Part shown: positions 51,499 through 61,578 of the stretch, piece by piece
Layout: each line of letters opens with the position of its first letter
How positions within the stretch are numbered: position 1 is the stretch's first letter
NCBI GenBank assembly: GCA_963210315.1
Contig: OY723309.1
Coordinates: forward strand, 1,798,001-1,862,000
Reading direction: 5' to 3'
DNA: 64,000 bases
DNA from: Rhynchopus euleeides
Taxonomy: Eukaryota; Euglenozoa; Diplonemea; Diplonemida; Diplonemidae
Notes under the pieces: generated by a model
Told to the model about the DNA's origin: nothing
What the model saw: the letters and a program-made list of their open reading frames with translations, nothing else
The model's database searches: none
Position numbers and translations under genes: made by a program

Positions 51499-51607
51499 GG
51501 GGGCCCTCGCTACGAGTCACTGTGAGTCACGAGTCGTCAGTTGTCAGCCAAACATGGCTGACTTCTCACTTTTTCTCACTCAGTCACACTTGGTAGCGAG
51601 GGCCCCC
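51499..51607. mobile_element. 109-bp MITE, GGGGGCCCTCGCT family, copy 2
   Basis: Ends GGGGGCCCTCGCTAC / GTAGCGAGGGCCCCC. The interior GTCAGCCAAACATGGCTGAC is itself palindromic and is shared with the copy at 58163. Confidence 0.8.
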
Positions 51608-51712
51608 TTGGAAATATTTTCGAAAAATATAAAAATATTTTTTTATGCGAAAATGAAACATATTTTTGGCAAAAATATATGTTTATGAAAAATATGTTTG
51701 GGGGCCCATGCC

Positions 51713-52863
51713 TAGGGGGGGTCAAATGCCACCCTTTTACGTGGACAAACACGATTTTTCAAAAAACCGGCGCAGAGGCCCCAAAGCCCCCGTAAACCCT
51801 CCAAACCCCCCCAGATCGGTCCGGAAACCCATCGAACCCCACTTTTCCACCATTCCGGGCACCTCAGGTGCCCGAATTGGGGTACCTAAATTTTGTGCCA
51901 CCGTTTGGTACCGTACAGTGCCACTGTGTGGGAGGTTGGAAAAGAAAATGCCCCAACACACCACATCTGAGGGTTGCAATGCATGTTGCTTGCCAACCAC
52001 GTCATCCGGTGGGTGTCAGGCGCTATGTAGGTGGCATTAGCCAGGTCTTCGATGTGTTCTGGCTTGTATATATACCTCCCTGCCACCATGCACCGGGAGG
52101 CTGCCTGTAGGTACGGAACAGTCCAGATGGTCGTGTGATTCCTGTGCAGCAGTGCTCCACAACCGGGATGTGTTGACAACGACTGTTGCAACACGAGCTG
52201 TACATTCCGGGAACACATGAAGTGCGCTGTCGTGGTACCCATTGTGCCAGAATTGGTAGTTGCTGCGGTCTACTTTGCCTGGCCCAAGAGCACTGGTACT
52301 GAACGGTGCAATATGCGTGGCGAGGTGAATACAACGGAAGCGCGCAAAGTCAATACAGCTCTCGGATGGCGGGTGGTGGTGCCACTAGTGTGTGACGTTC
52401 ACTCGAGGATACAACGCATCACAATGAATCAGCAACCGTGGACCGAGTACAATACGCTCTCTGTGGCTGGTGTGGGGGACAAAGGCAGTGCCTGTGCCGC
52501 AGGCAGGGAGGTATATATACAAGCCAGAACACATCGAAGACCTGGCTAATGCCACCTACATAGCGCCTGACACCCACCGGATGACGTGGTTGGCAAGCAA
52601 CATGCATTGCAACCCTCAGATGTGGTGTGTTGGGGCATTTTCTTTTCCAACCTCCCACACAGTGGCACTGTACGGTACCAAACGGTGGCACAAAATTTAG
52701 GTACCCCAATTCGGGCACCTGAGGTGCCCGGAATGGTGGAAAAGTGGGGTTCGATGGGTTTCCGGACCGATCCGGGGGGGTTTGGAGGGTTTACCGGGGC
52801 TTTGGGGCCTCTGCGCCGGTTTTTTGAAAAATCGTGTTTGTCACCCCCATTTGACCCCCCCTA
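51713..52863 (+). mobile_element. 1151-bp foldback element, copy 1
   Basis: Long inverted arms (about 370 bp: 51713-52083 and 52493-52863) start TAGGGGGGGTCAAATG and enclose a unique centre of about 410 bp. The outer TA may be a TA target duplication. A 118-codon minus-strand ATG frame (52242 to 51886) spans centre and arm. Because the arms are inverted, the opposite strand reads the same ~65-residue C-terminus (GRYIYKPEHIEDLANATYIA ... GTKRWHKI) out through the other arm. No known transposase. Copy 2 (54902-56052) is the same length and inverted. Confidence 0.85.
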
Positions 52864-52951
52864 CCCCCCCCCCCCCTCCCACCGCCTTTCCCTCATTTCC
52901 CCTCCCCACCCCCCACCTCTGCACCGACCCAGCACCTTATGGCACGCCGCC

Positions 52952-52976
52952 GCCACCACCACTCCTCCCCCTGCAG
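52952..52976 (+). promoter_or_regulatory. Putative splice acceptor before MMAA-like gene
   Basis: Tract CACCACTCCTCCCCCTGCAG ends at 52976, 86 bases before ATG 53062. Confidence 0.3.
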
Positions 52977-53061
52977 CGCAGCACACCTGGGTGGTGGTTG
53001 TAGCACACAGGCAGCATCGTTCGGTGCGCCTTAAGCTGTGGGTGTAGGGAGGTCCGCCACA

Positions 53062-54211
53062 ATGCTGCGCCGCACGCTGCGTCTGCACGAGAGCCTGCTG
53101 GGCATCTCTATGGAGCGCCTCGCTGAACGCGTTGTGAACGGCGACAGGCGTGCCCTGTCCCGCGCCATTACTTATGTGGAGAGTGCCAACGAGGAGCACC
53201 GCCAGAAGGCAGACTCCATGCTGCAGGAAATAGCCCGCCTCTCCGATCTGAAGAGGAAGCGAGAAAAGCCGCAAATGTCGTGCCCCCCAGCCTTCACGCG
53301 GAAGGAGAAGCTGCCCTCGCTGCGCGTCGCCATCTCCGGCCCGCCTGGCGCAGGCAAGAGCTGCTTCATCGAGGCGCTCGGCGCGCACCTCACGGGGCAG
53401 GGGCACAAGGTGGCGGTGCTGACAATCGACCCGTCCTCCACCATCTCGGGCGGGTCGCTGCTGGGGGACAAGACCCGGATGGACACACTCGCCTTCAACC
53501 CGATGGCCTACGTCCGCCCCTCCCCGACCCGCGGGTGCCTGGGGGGTGTGGCGGAGGCGACGTACGACGCCCTGCAGATCTGCGAGGGTGCCGGGTATGA
53601 GATCTCCCTCGTCGAGACGGTGGGTGTCGGGCAGTCGGAGGTGGCGGCGCGCGACATGACGGACTGCTTCCTGCTGCTGCTGCCCCCTGCGAACGGCGAC
53701 GAGCTGCAGGGGATCAAGAAGGGCATCGTGGAGGTGGCGGATCTGGTGGCCATCACCAAGGCAGACGGCTCCACCGAAGCTCTTGCCCAGCGGACACAGG
53801 CAGAGTACCGGCGTGCCATGCAGGTATGAATGACGCAGCCTCGCAAACCTGCATCCCACGTCACCCCTCCCACAGCTGCTGCGGCCGTATGGGAAGTGCC
53901 ATGACTGGCGGCCCCCTGTGCTGACTTGCAGCGCCCACACGCACACCGGGATCCAGGAGGTGTGGGAGACGATTCAGAAGTTCAGCGAAGAAGAGAGGGA
54001 GACGCTGCTGCAGCGGCGCAAGGAGCACCGCCTCACGAAGCTGTGGGAGTGCGTGCGCAACGACATCACCAAGCGCATCGAGGCGGATGCGCGGCTGTCG
54101 AGCCAGGTTGACGACACGCAGCACGGGGTGGAGGATGGGTTCATCGTGCCCCGCCTGGCTGCCCGCCAGATCCTCAACGCCTTCGCGGGGTTGGGCGCTA
54201 AAGCCGCGTGA
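53062..54211 (+). CDS. MMAA: MMAA / MeaB-type (ArgK family) G3E GTPase, two exons
   Basis: Exons 53062-53823 and 53876-54211 (52-base intron, GTATGA donor, CACAG acceptor, phase 0) give 365 aa. The basic N-terminus MLRRTLRLHESLLG suits a mitochondrial presequence. Walker A is GPPGAGKS at 93-100, followed by the family-typical VLTIDPSSTISGGSLLGDKT and DTLAFNPMAYVRPSPTRGCL. The switch region is LVETVGVGQSEV, the NKxD-equivalent is ITKAD, and the C-terminal helical dimerisation arm is EGV-like (HTGIQEVWETIQKF). Family role: GTP-dependent chaperone of adenosylcobalamin-dependent methylmalonyl-CoA mutase. That the mutase exists here is inference. Flanked on both sides by inverted copies of the same foldback element. 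Confidence 0.92.
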
Positions 54212-54901
54212 GGCCTTTATCGCACTCCCCCCACACACCTCCCTCAACAGCAGGGGGGTCGGGTGGCCATACCTGCTCTCCAGGCATGACCAGGGGCAAA
54301 GCAAGGGCCCTGAGATAACAAGCTTCAGAGACAGCAGGCGCGCCTTACCCGGTGTAAATCTCTCTCTCTCTCTTTCACGTGACAGCATGCCGCTGGCGTG
54401 CTGTTCCCCTGAAACTCCAGCCAATGCAAGCGCCAGCCAGAGGATGTGGCGCATGGTAGGGACCGCTCATAGTCGTCCCTCCGACTCTAAATTGCGCATG
54501 CCTGCGAATTGCTCGTGTGTCATACTGATGATGTTAATTTTTTTTGGAAGAAACACAAGCCAACATTTCGCACTAAAAAGGCTTGCTGTGCGGCTTGTCC
54601 TGCGGTACTCTTCGTCGGTGCACCACAACTCGGCACCGCCGATCGTCCAGACAATGCATGCCACATCCAAGTCTTCTTTTTTCGAAAACAGCTTCTGCAT
54701 CCCCCACCCACCCACGGGTGGCAGGCCTGCCGCCGGCCAGAGCTGCTGGGCAGCTGCACCACACCCCCCCCCCCCCCCTATCCCACATCCCACCTCGCAG
54801 CGAGGCCACACTGGCTCTCGGACACAACCATGCATAACGAGTGAAAAGGGTGATCACCCTTGTGCTGCTTCCCTCCACTTCTACTTCACTCCCCCCCCCC
54901 C
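54212..54901. other. Intergenic, no supported gene
   Basis: Spacer between the MMAA-like stop and foldback copy 2, with a (TC)n tract near 54359-54374 and C-runs near 54766-54779 and 54891-54901. No protein-like frame. Confidence 0.5.
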
Positions 54902-56052
54902 TAGGGGGGGTCAAATGGGGGTGACAAACACGATTTTTCAAAAAACCGGCGCAGAGGCCCCAAAGCCCCCGTAAACCCTCCAAACCCCCCCAGATCGGTC
55001 CGGAAACCCATCGAACCCCACTTTTCCACCATTCCGGGCACCTCAGGTGCCCGAATTGGGGTACCTAAATTTTGTGCCACCGTTTGGTACCGTACAGTGC
55101 CACTGTGTGGGAGGTTGGAAAAGAAAATGCCCCAACACACCACATCTGAGGGTTGCAATGCATGTTGCTTGCCAACCACGTCATCCGGTGGGTGTCAGGC
55201 GCTATGTAGGTGGCATTAGCCAGGTCTTCGATGTGTTCTGGCTTGTATATATACCTCCCTGCCTGCGGCACAGGCACTGCCTTTGTCCCCCACACCAGCC
55301 ACAGAGAGCGTATTGTACTCGGTCCACGGTTGCTGATTCATTGTGATGCGTTGTATCCTCGAGTGAACGTCACACACTAGTGGCACCACCACCCGCCATC
55401 CGAGAGCTGTATTGACTTTGCGCGCTTCCGTTGTATTCACCTCGCCACGCATATTGCACCGTTCAGTACCAGTGCTCTTGGGCCAGGCAAAGTAGACCGC
55501 AGCAACTACCAATTCTGGCACAATGGGTACCACGACAGCGCACTTCATGTGTTCCCGGAATGTACAGCTCGTGTTGCAACAGTCGTTGTCAACACATCCC
55601 GGTTGTGGAGCACTGCTGCACAGGAATCACACGACCATCTGGACTGTTCCGTACCTACAGGCAGCCTCCCGGTGCATGGTGGCAGGGAGGTATATATACA
55701 AGCCAGAACACATCGAAGACCTGGCTAATGCCACCTACATAGCGCCTGACACCCACCGGATGACGTGGTTGGCAAGCAACATGCATTGCAACCCTCAGAT
55801 GTGGTGTGTTGGGGCATTTTCTTTTCCAACCTCCCACACAGTGGCACTGTCCGGTACCAAACGGTGGCACAAAATTTAGGTACCCCAATTCGGGCACCTG
55901 AGGTGCCCGGAATGGTGGAAAAGTCGGGTTCGATGGGTTTCCGGACCGATCTGGGGGGGTTTGGAGGGTTTACGGGGGCTTTGGGGCCTCTGCGCCGGTT
56001 TTTTGAAAAATCGTGTTTGTCCACGTAAAAGGGTGGCATTTGACCCCCCCTA
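54902..56052 (-). mobile_element. 1151-bp foldback element, copy 2
   Basis: Reverse-complement match of copy 1 over its whole length with only scattered differences. The arm-specific differences (CACCCTTTTACGTGG in one arm, GGGGGTGAC in the other) are swapped as expected for a true inversion. The plus-strand 118-codon frame is 55523-55879. Confidence 0.85.
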
Positions 56053-56699
56053 CCCCCCCCCCCCCCCTCATCCCAGATCCCCCCCCCCCACCCCTGCAGC
56101 GAACAGCAGCAACAACGTGCGCCCACACCACCACCCTTGTGTGGGGGTGTGGTCATCCACCCCTCTTTTTCTTTGTAACCCACCTCGTCGTGGCCCTGCC
56201 GCGGTATAGTGTTGTGCGACAGCCTGTCTCTCAGGTCTCGGGGAGGCGAGGCGGGGGTGGGGGTGGGGGGGGTGTGGTGTGTTTTTTTGCGGGTAATTAT
56301 AACAGCTTTTTTTTGATGTTGGTTGGCAGCGCATGTAGAGAGGCCCATACACACGCATAGGGTTTGTACAGATTATGTACGAAATTGCAGCTCCGTCGGG
56401 TTGGGAGGGGGGAGGAGGGGGGTGTGGGATGGGATGGGACTCCGGGGGGGGGGGGGGGTGTGAGGATGCAGCTGGGCTGAGTGAGAGGCGAGAGTGGCTC
56501 CTCCTCCCCCACCACCACCACTGCCACCGCCGCGCCCACACCGCGCCGTCCCCCCAGAAGAAAGGTTCCCTTCTCTCCCCCCCACCCTCCCCTGACCCAG
56601 CCCCCCCCCTCGCCAGAGTTGCGAGATAGGTTTCCAAAGGGTGTGTGTGTGTCGTCCCACTCGGCGCTCAGTGTGTTTGCCAGTGCGTGACTCGGGCAA
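56053..56699. other. Intergenic, homopolymer-rich
   Basis: C- and G-run-rich spacer up to the YbjQ gene; (GT)n near 56641-56652. No protein-like frame. Confidence 0.5.
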
Positions 56700-56712
56700 C
56701 TCTTTTTTCCAG
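56700..56712 (+). promoter_or_regulatory. Putative splice acceptor before YbjQ gene
   Basis: CTCTTTTTTCCAG ends at 56712, about 100 bases before ATG 56815. Further CAG trinucleotides follow at once. Confidence 0.3.
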
Positions 56713-56814
56713 TGCAGTGCAGTGCAGCGCAGCCACCACCACCACCACTACCACCACCAGGGGAGGGGGTGTGGGTTAGTCTATCCCCCTCGCTGCCTGC
56801 GAGGCACCCATCCA

Positions 56815-58720
56815 ATGTATGTGGCTGCTGCCAGCGGCAATGCCACCATGCGCGCTGCCAGTGGCAGCGCCATGCGCCAGGTGCGGCGCGCCGTCGTTGC
56901 GACCCCCCTCAGCGCCAACGAGATGCACTGCCTCGAGCTGAAAGGCATGTGCGCGCACTCCCTGGCCTTCGGCAACTCCGTGCAGTCGCTGGGCATTGTG
57001 CGGGGCTTCACATCCTTCATCTCCGCACGCCGCGGAGGGCACAACGCTGAAATCTCACGCCTGGTCCGCGACGGCCGCACCGTCGCCTTCGACAGGATGG
57101 TGATGGATGCCAAGTCCAAAGGTAGCGACGGTGTGATCGGCGTCTCGGCAGACATTGGCCCCCTCAGCCAGATGGTGGAGTTCACGTCGTACGGCTCGGG
57201 GGTGCGCCCGGCCGGCGGAGGGAGCGGGGAGGACACCGGCCCCATCGGCAACACCGAGAAGTTCTTCTCCGCCACCTGCTCCGGCGAGCAGTACAACTGC
57301 CTCGTGGAGTCGGGCTTCTCGCCGCGCTCTGTGGTGTTCGGCAACCATGCGTACAGCAAAGGCGTGCTGGGCATGATCAGGGGCAACCTCCGGACCTCCT
57401 TGATGTCGGGGGAGGTGCCGTCCTATTCCGACGTCTTCAACACTGCGCGGTCCAACGCCCTGGCGAAGCTGCGCGAGGATGCCTTCAGCAAGGGCTGCAA
57501 CTTCGTGTCCGGCGTGCGGATGCAGTCGGTGCGCCTCCCCTTCGTGCAGGAGGTGTCCTTCGTCGGCACCGGGTGCATCCACCCGAGCCTGCCCTCCCCC
57601 GCCTCGCCCGACGAGGTGTTCACCTCGTCCCTCCCTGAGGAGGAGCTCTGGAGCCTTATCGCGATCGGGCGGCGTCCCGTCTCGGTGCTGACCGGGTGCA
57701 GCGTGTACAACATGGGCTTCGGGAGGTACCTCACAGGGATGGTGCAGCAGGTCAAGGGGGGCGAGTCCTCTAGGTATCGGGAGCTGACGGCGCAGGCGCG
57801 CGACTCCGTGATGAAGCAGCTTGAGAAGAAGTCCAACCTGCTGGGTGCCGATGAGGTTGTCTCGGTGCGCGTCGTGATCGACGAGATCCGCCCAGGTGTG
57901 ATACCGTGCCCCCACACCCCACCTATGTCATGCTCCGCCACAAGCCCCGCCACCCCATGTATGCATCATCTGCCCACCCCCCACCCCCCACAGGCCTTAT
58001 CGAGTTCTTCGCCTATGGCACAGCTGTGTCGCACGACGCGCGGGTGGCTGTGACCTCCAACAGCCTCCCCCCCCAGGTATCCTTCTTCCGAGCCTTGCCA
58101 CATCTCTGGCACATCTTTTGTGTGCCACTGTTCCATGCTCGCTTTTACTTCTGCATTTCTGAGGGGGCCCCTCGCTACCAAGTGTGACTGAGTGAGTGAG
58201 AAAAAGTGAGAAGTCAGCCATGTTTGGCTGAAAACTGACGACTCGTGACTCACAGTGACTCGTAGCGAGGGCCCCCTGAGAAACCCCCTCCCCCCCCCTG
58301 CCTCTGCCTTGTATACAACATATCTGGTGCAGTGACTACAAAAAAGGACTAACATTGCAAGAAGGTGCTGGGAGATTTACTTTTCCATTCACTCTCGACG
58401 ATCAAACCCCCCCTGCCTCTGCAACAACGCACCTCTGTCTCCCTCCCCCACAGGTGCTTCTCGGGAAGCGGAAGGGGTTCATGTCGTCGACGAACCTCAC
58501 CTTCGGGCACTTCGGGGAGTCCCCTGCGGACAAGCGCGCGGCCGAGGCGCACGCACGTGCGCACGGCACGCTGGTCGGGCTGATCCTCTCCCCCACAGTG
58601 CGCCTGGTGCTGCGGCGCTTCTTTGCAGGCATCCTCGCTGTGCTGGGGCGCATCTTCCCCTTCCTCTCCTCCGCCTCGAAGCGTCTGCTGAAGTCACCGC
58701 CTCCCCCCTCCGCAAAGTGA
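56815..58720 (+). CDS. Protein with three tandem YbjQ (UPF0145) domains, three exons
   Basis: Exons 56815-57895, 57994-58076 and 58454-58720 (GT-AG, phases 1 and 0) give 476 aa. Three copies of the YbjQ pattern (G-x2-R/V-G helix, then A-x-GA/C-x-V-x-GV and a terminal strand with F-x-G-T/S-x-V) are seen: SKGSDGVIGVSADIG ... EFTSYGSGVR; SKGCNFVSGVRMQS ... SFVGTG; LGADEVVSVRVVID ... EFFAYGTAVS. The third is completed only by splicing exon 2, which supports that intron. The C-terminus is hydrophobic and basic (LVGLILSPTVRLVLRRFFAG) and may associate with membrane. Bacterial YbjQ forms oligomers of unclear function, sometimes called heavy-metal binding. Intron 2 (377 bases) holds a MITE. Confidence 0.75.
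58163..58276. mobile_element. MITE, GGGGGCCCTCGCT family, inside YbjQ intron 2
   Basis: 114 bp; ends GGGGGCCCCTCGCTACC / GTAGCGAGGGCCCCC flanked by TGA on both sides (3-bp target duplication). The interior matches the copy at 51499 in reverse orientation. Confidence 0.8.
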
Positions 58721-59356
58721 GGCGGCGGGTGACCCGAAGCGAGGCGAGGCGAGGTTAGTCATCCCCCACCCGCCCCTCCCCCCCACCCCCCCCCCCACTC
58801 TCCCCCACAGCTGCATCTACACGCGGCCCCTCTGCCCTGCAGCTCTCTGTTGAAGTTATATGATTTCCCGCGGAGGAGCCCCCCCCCCCCCCCCCCTCCC
58901 CACATACACGGTGGGGAGGGGAGGGGGGGGGGCGGAAGCTTTGGTGTGCGGAGGGGGGGATGGTGGGGTGAAGCGCCACCCCCCCTCCATCCACCCCCCC
59001 CCGTTGTGTAATACCAACCCCTGCGCGCACCCCACACAGCCCTTCTCTTTGGCTGGGCCTGTGCAAGCCTTTGCAAGCCTGGCGCAGGTGGGGGGGGGGG
59101 GGCCAGTGGCTGGGGTAATTTTCTGGGGGGTCGCTTACAGCCCCGGGGGGGGGGGGGGGGGCTGGCGTGCAGGGTGCAGGCAGCGCGCGCAAATGCGGCC
59201 TGTTTCCGGGTGCCCGCGCGCTGCCGGCGACCGTGCACCCGAGGTGCACGGTTTGGGCTGAATCTGGGTGACGTACGAGTAGGGCTCCCACCCTGAAAAT
59301 GGGCTACCTGCGGTCACTCCAGGTACCTGACATCACCCGAAAGTGACCCAAAATCA
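58721..59356. other. Intergenic, homopolymer-rich
   Basis: Contains G8-G18 and C10-C19 runs (e.g. 58879-58896, 59144-59160) and a hairpin ACCGTGCACC / GGTGCACGGT near 59229-59250. No protein-like frame. Confidence 0.5.
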
Positions 59357-60180
59357 GCGGGACCCCCTCCTCGGGTGTTCCGAAACCCCTTTCTTTTGAC
59401 TATTTGGAATCTGTGCGGATCGTAGTGGGGTCACACTGTGGGTCGAGGTGTCAAGCTTCACCCATGAAATGTGGGTCTGATTCAGGGTCTGGTCATAGGA
59501 GGCTGGCCCCAGGAGGATGTGACTGGGAGGCAGCCACACCAGCCCACCCACCCAGCGGGACCCCCTCCTCGGGTATTCCAAAACCCCGTTCTTCTGAACG
59601 TTTGGAACTTTTGCGAATCGTAGTGGGGTCACTTTGTGGGTCTAGGAGCCAAACACCGTCCATGAAATGTGCCTCTGGTTCAGGGGCTGGTCCTAAGGGA
59701 ATGTGACTGGGAGGCAGCCACACCCACCCACCCAGCGGGACCCCCTCCACGGGTGTTCCAAAACCCCTTTCTTTTGAACGTTTGGAATTTGTGCGGATCA
59801 CAGTGGGGTCACTTTGGTGGTGTGCGAGCCAAGCATCACCCATGAAACACGGGTCTAGTTCAGGGGCTGGTCAGCGCGGCTGGGAGGCAGTCAGCCCACA
59901 CCCCACCCCACCCACCCAGCGGGACCCCCTCCTCGGGTGTTCCAAAAACCCTTTCTTTTGAACGTTTGGAATTTTTGCGGATCACAGTGGGGTCACTTTG
60001 GTGGTGTACGAGCCAAGTTTCGCCCATGAAACGTGGGTCTGGTTCAGGGACTGGTCATGGGTGAAGGTGGCTGGGAGGCAGCCACCTTCACCAGCCCACA
60101 CCCCACCTACCCACCCAGCGGGACCCCCCCCCCCTCGGATTTTCCAAAAACCCGTTCTTTGGGATATTTGGGATCCGTGC
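59357..60180 (+). repeat. Satellite of about five ~180-200-bp units
   Basis: Unit starts (AGCGGGACCCCCTC) at about 59357, 59557, 59735, 59916 and 60116, so periods are 200, 178, 181 and 200. Each unit carries TTCTTTTGAACGTTTGGAA-like, GCGGATCACAGTGGGGTCAC and CCCATGAAACGTGGGTCTGG-like blocks. The CGGATC-GTGGGGTCAC motif also occurs at about 6300 and 43650 inside the hAT elements. Confidence 0.85.
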
Positions 60181-60461
60181 GGATTGTGGTGGGGTCATTT
60201 TGGCCATGGGGTGCCTATTGACACCACTTACTGGGAAATGCCAATTGGGTAAAAGTACCCCCCCCTGTACAGGTACAAGGGGGGGGGGGGGTCCTTTCCT
60301 ACAGGTGCGGGAGGTAGCCAGTGTACCCCCCCCCCCCTGTCCCCCACTTTGCGAGGGACCCCCCCCCCCCCGACCAGGGTGGGGGTCACCCAAAATTTCG
60401 AGGAAATCCTGGTGTCACCCTGAAAACCTGGGTCGCCAGCCTGACCTCAGCCCGCGGGGAG

Positions 60462-60493
<32 letters not shown>

Positions 60494-61578
60494 CCAGCCC
60501 CCTGCTTACAGTACCCCGGCGTTAAGCCAGCCACTGGGGGGGGGCGAACAACACGTTGGGTCTTCGCCTATGAGAGGTGCGTTCTGTTCGGTGCATTTTC
60601 TCCTGTGGTGTTGTGATAGCGGGTCTACCGTTTCTTCTCGCGTTGTGTATTCTAGGGGAGGGGGGGCTTCGGTCTCAGGTTGCAGGCTTTCGCTTTTCTG
60701 CACTTCAGAGTCTTCTGAGCCGAAGGCACTCCTCGGTAGATATACACTGCGCGATGCCAGCACGCTAACCCAAACGATATAATACTGACATGGTGAGGAA
60801 ACCCCCCCCGCCGAATAAACCTGCCAGACCCCCGCCACACCCCACCCCCCGTGATGATGATGTGCGCCTCTAGCCAGCAATCTCACCACGCCTGCCACAT
60901 CCCCTGTGGAGGGGGGGGGAGCTCCTTTGGGTTGATGTCCCATGCGTGACTCCCCCTCCCTCCCCCCCCCCCCTGGCCCTGATACCCATCACCCACCCCC
61001 CCGGCTGATTCTCCCCCTGTTCCGAGCGAGTTATTCTGCAGCAGGTTTGCGAGAGGGGTGTGATGTGTTGTGTGCGCGCAACTCACGGGGGGGGGGGGGG
61101 AACAGAAATAGCTGAGCCTGCGGAAGCCCCCGACGCCCCCCTCTCCGACCCCCCCCAAGCCTTTTTTTTCCCGCATTGAAACGTCTCTTCTAAAGACTCG
61201 TGTGGCAGCGTCGTTCGGCTTATGCACATCGCATCGTGTGTTGCTGTTCTGACACAGCAACATAATTTAAACACACCCCACACACCACCACCACACCACC
61301 GCGACACCCTCCGACAGGCTGTGCCGGGGCTGCACACCTTTTCCCTCCTCCCTCCTCCCCGGCGTCGGGAGGGCTGTGGCTGAAGGGATGAACTCCGATG
61401 TGCAGGATCGCGGCAGGCGTCTGCGCCGCACATCCGCCACATCACTATACAGCGGCAGCGCACACCACCACCACCACCCCGCCTCCGCCGCCGCCGCCCC
61501 ACCACCCAGGGGCGCCAACCCCCGCCCGGCTGCGGCAGGGAGGGGGCGGCGCACCGCTCCGCGTGTCGAGTCCCCCCC
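60181..61578. other. Intergenic with longest poly-C tract
   Basis: Includes a C-run of about 29 at 60463-60491 and several 9-14-base C/G runs. No protein-like frame. The segment before 61579 is C/A-rich, with CCCAG at 61509 as a possible acceptor. Confidence 0.5.

Noticed and set aside
59357..60180. Tandem repeats as a CRISPR array
   Set aside because: Units are 178-200 bp with conserved content throughout, there are no short repeats with unique spacers, and the genome is eukaryotic.
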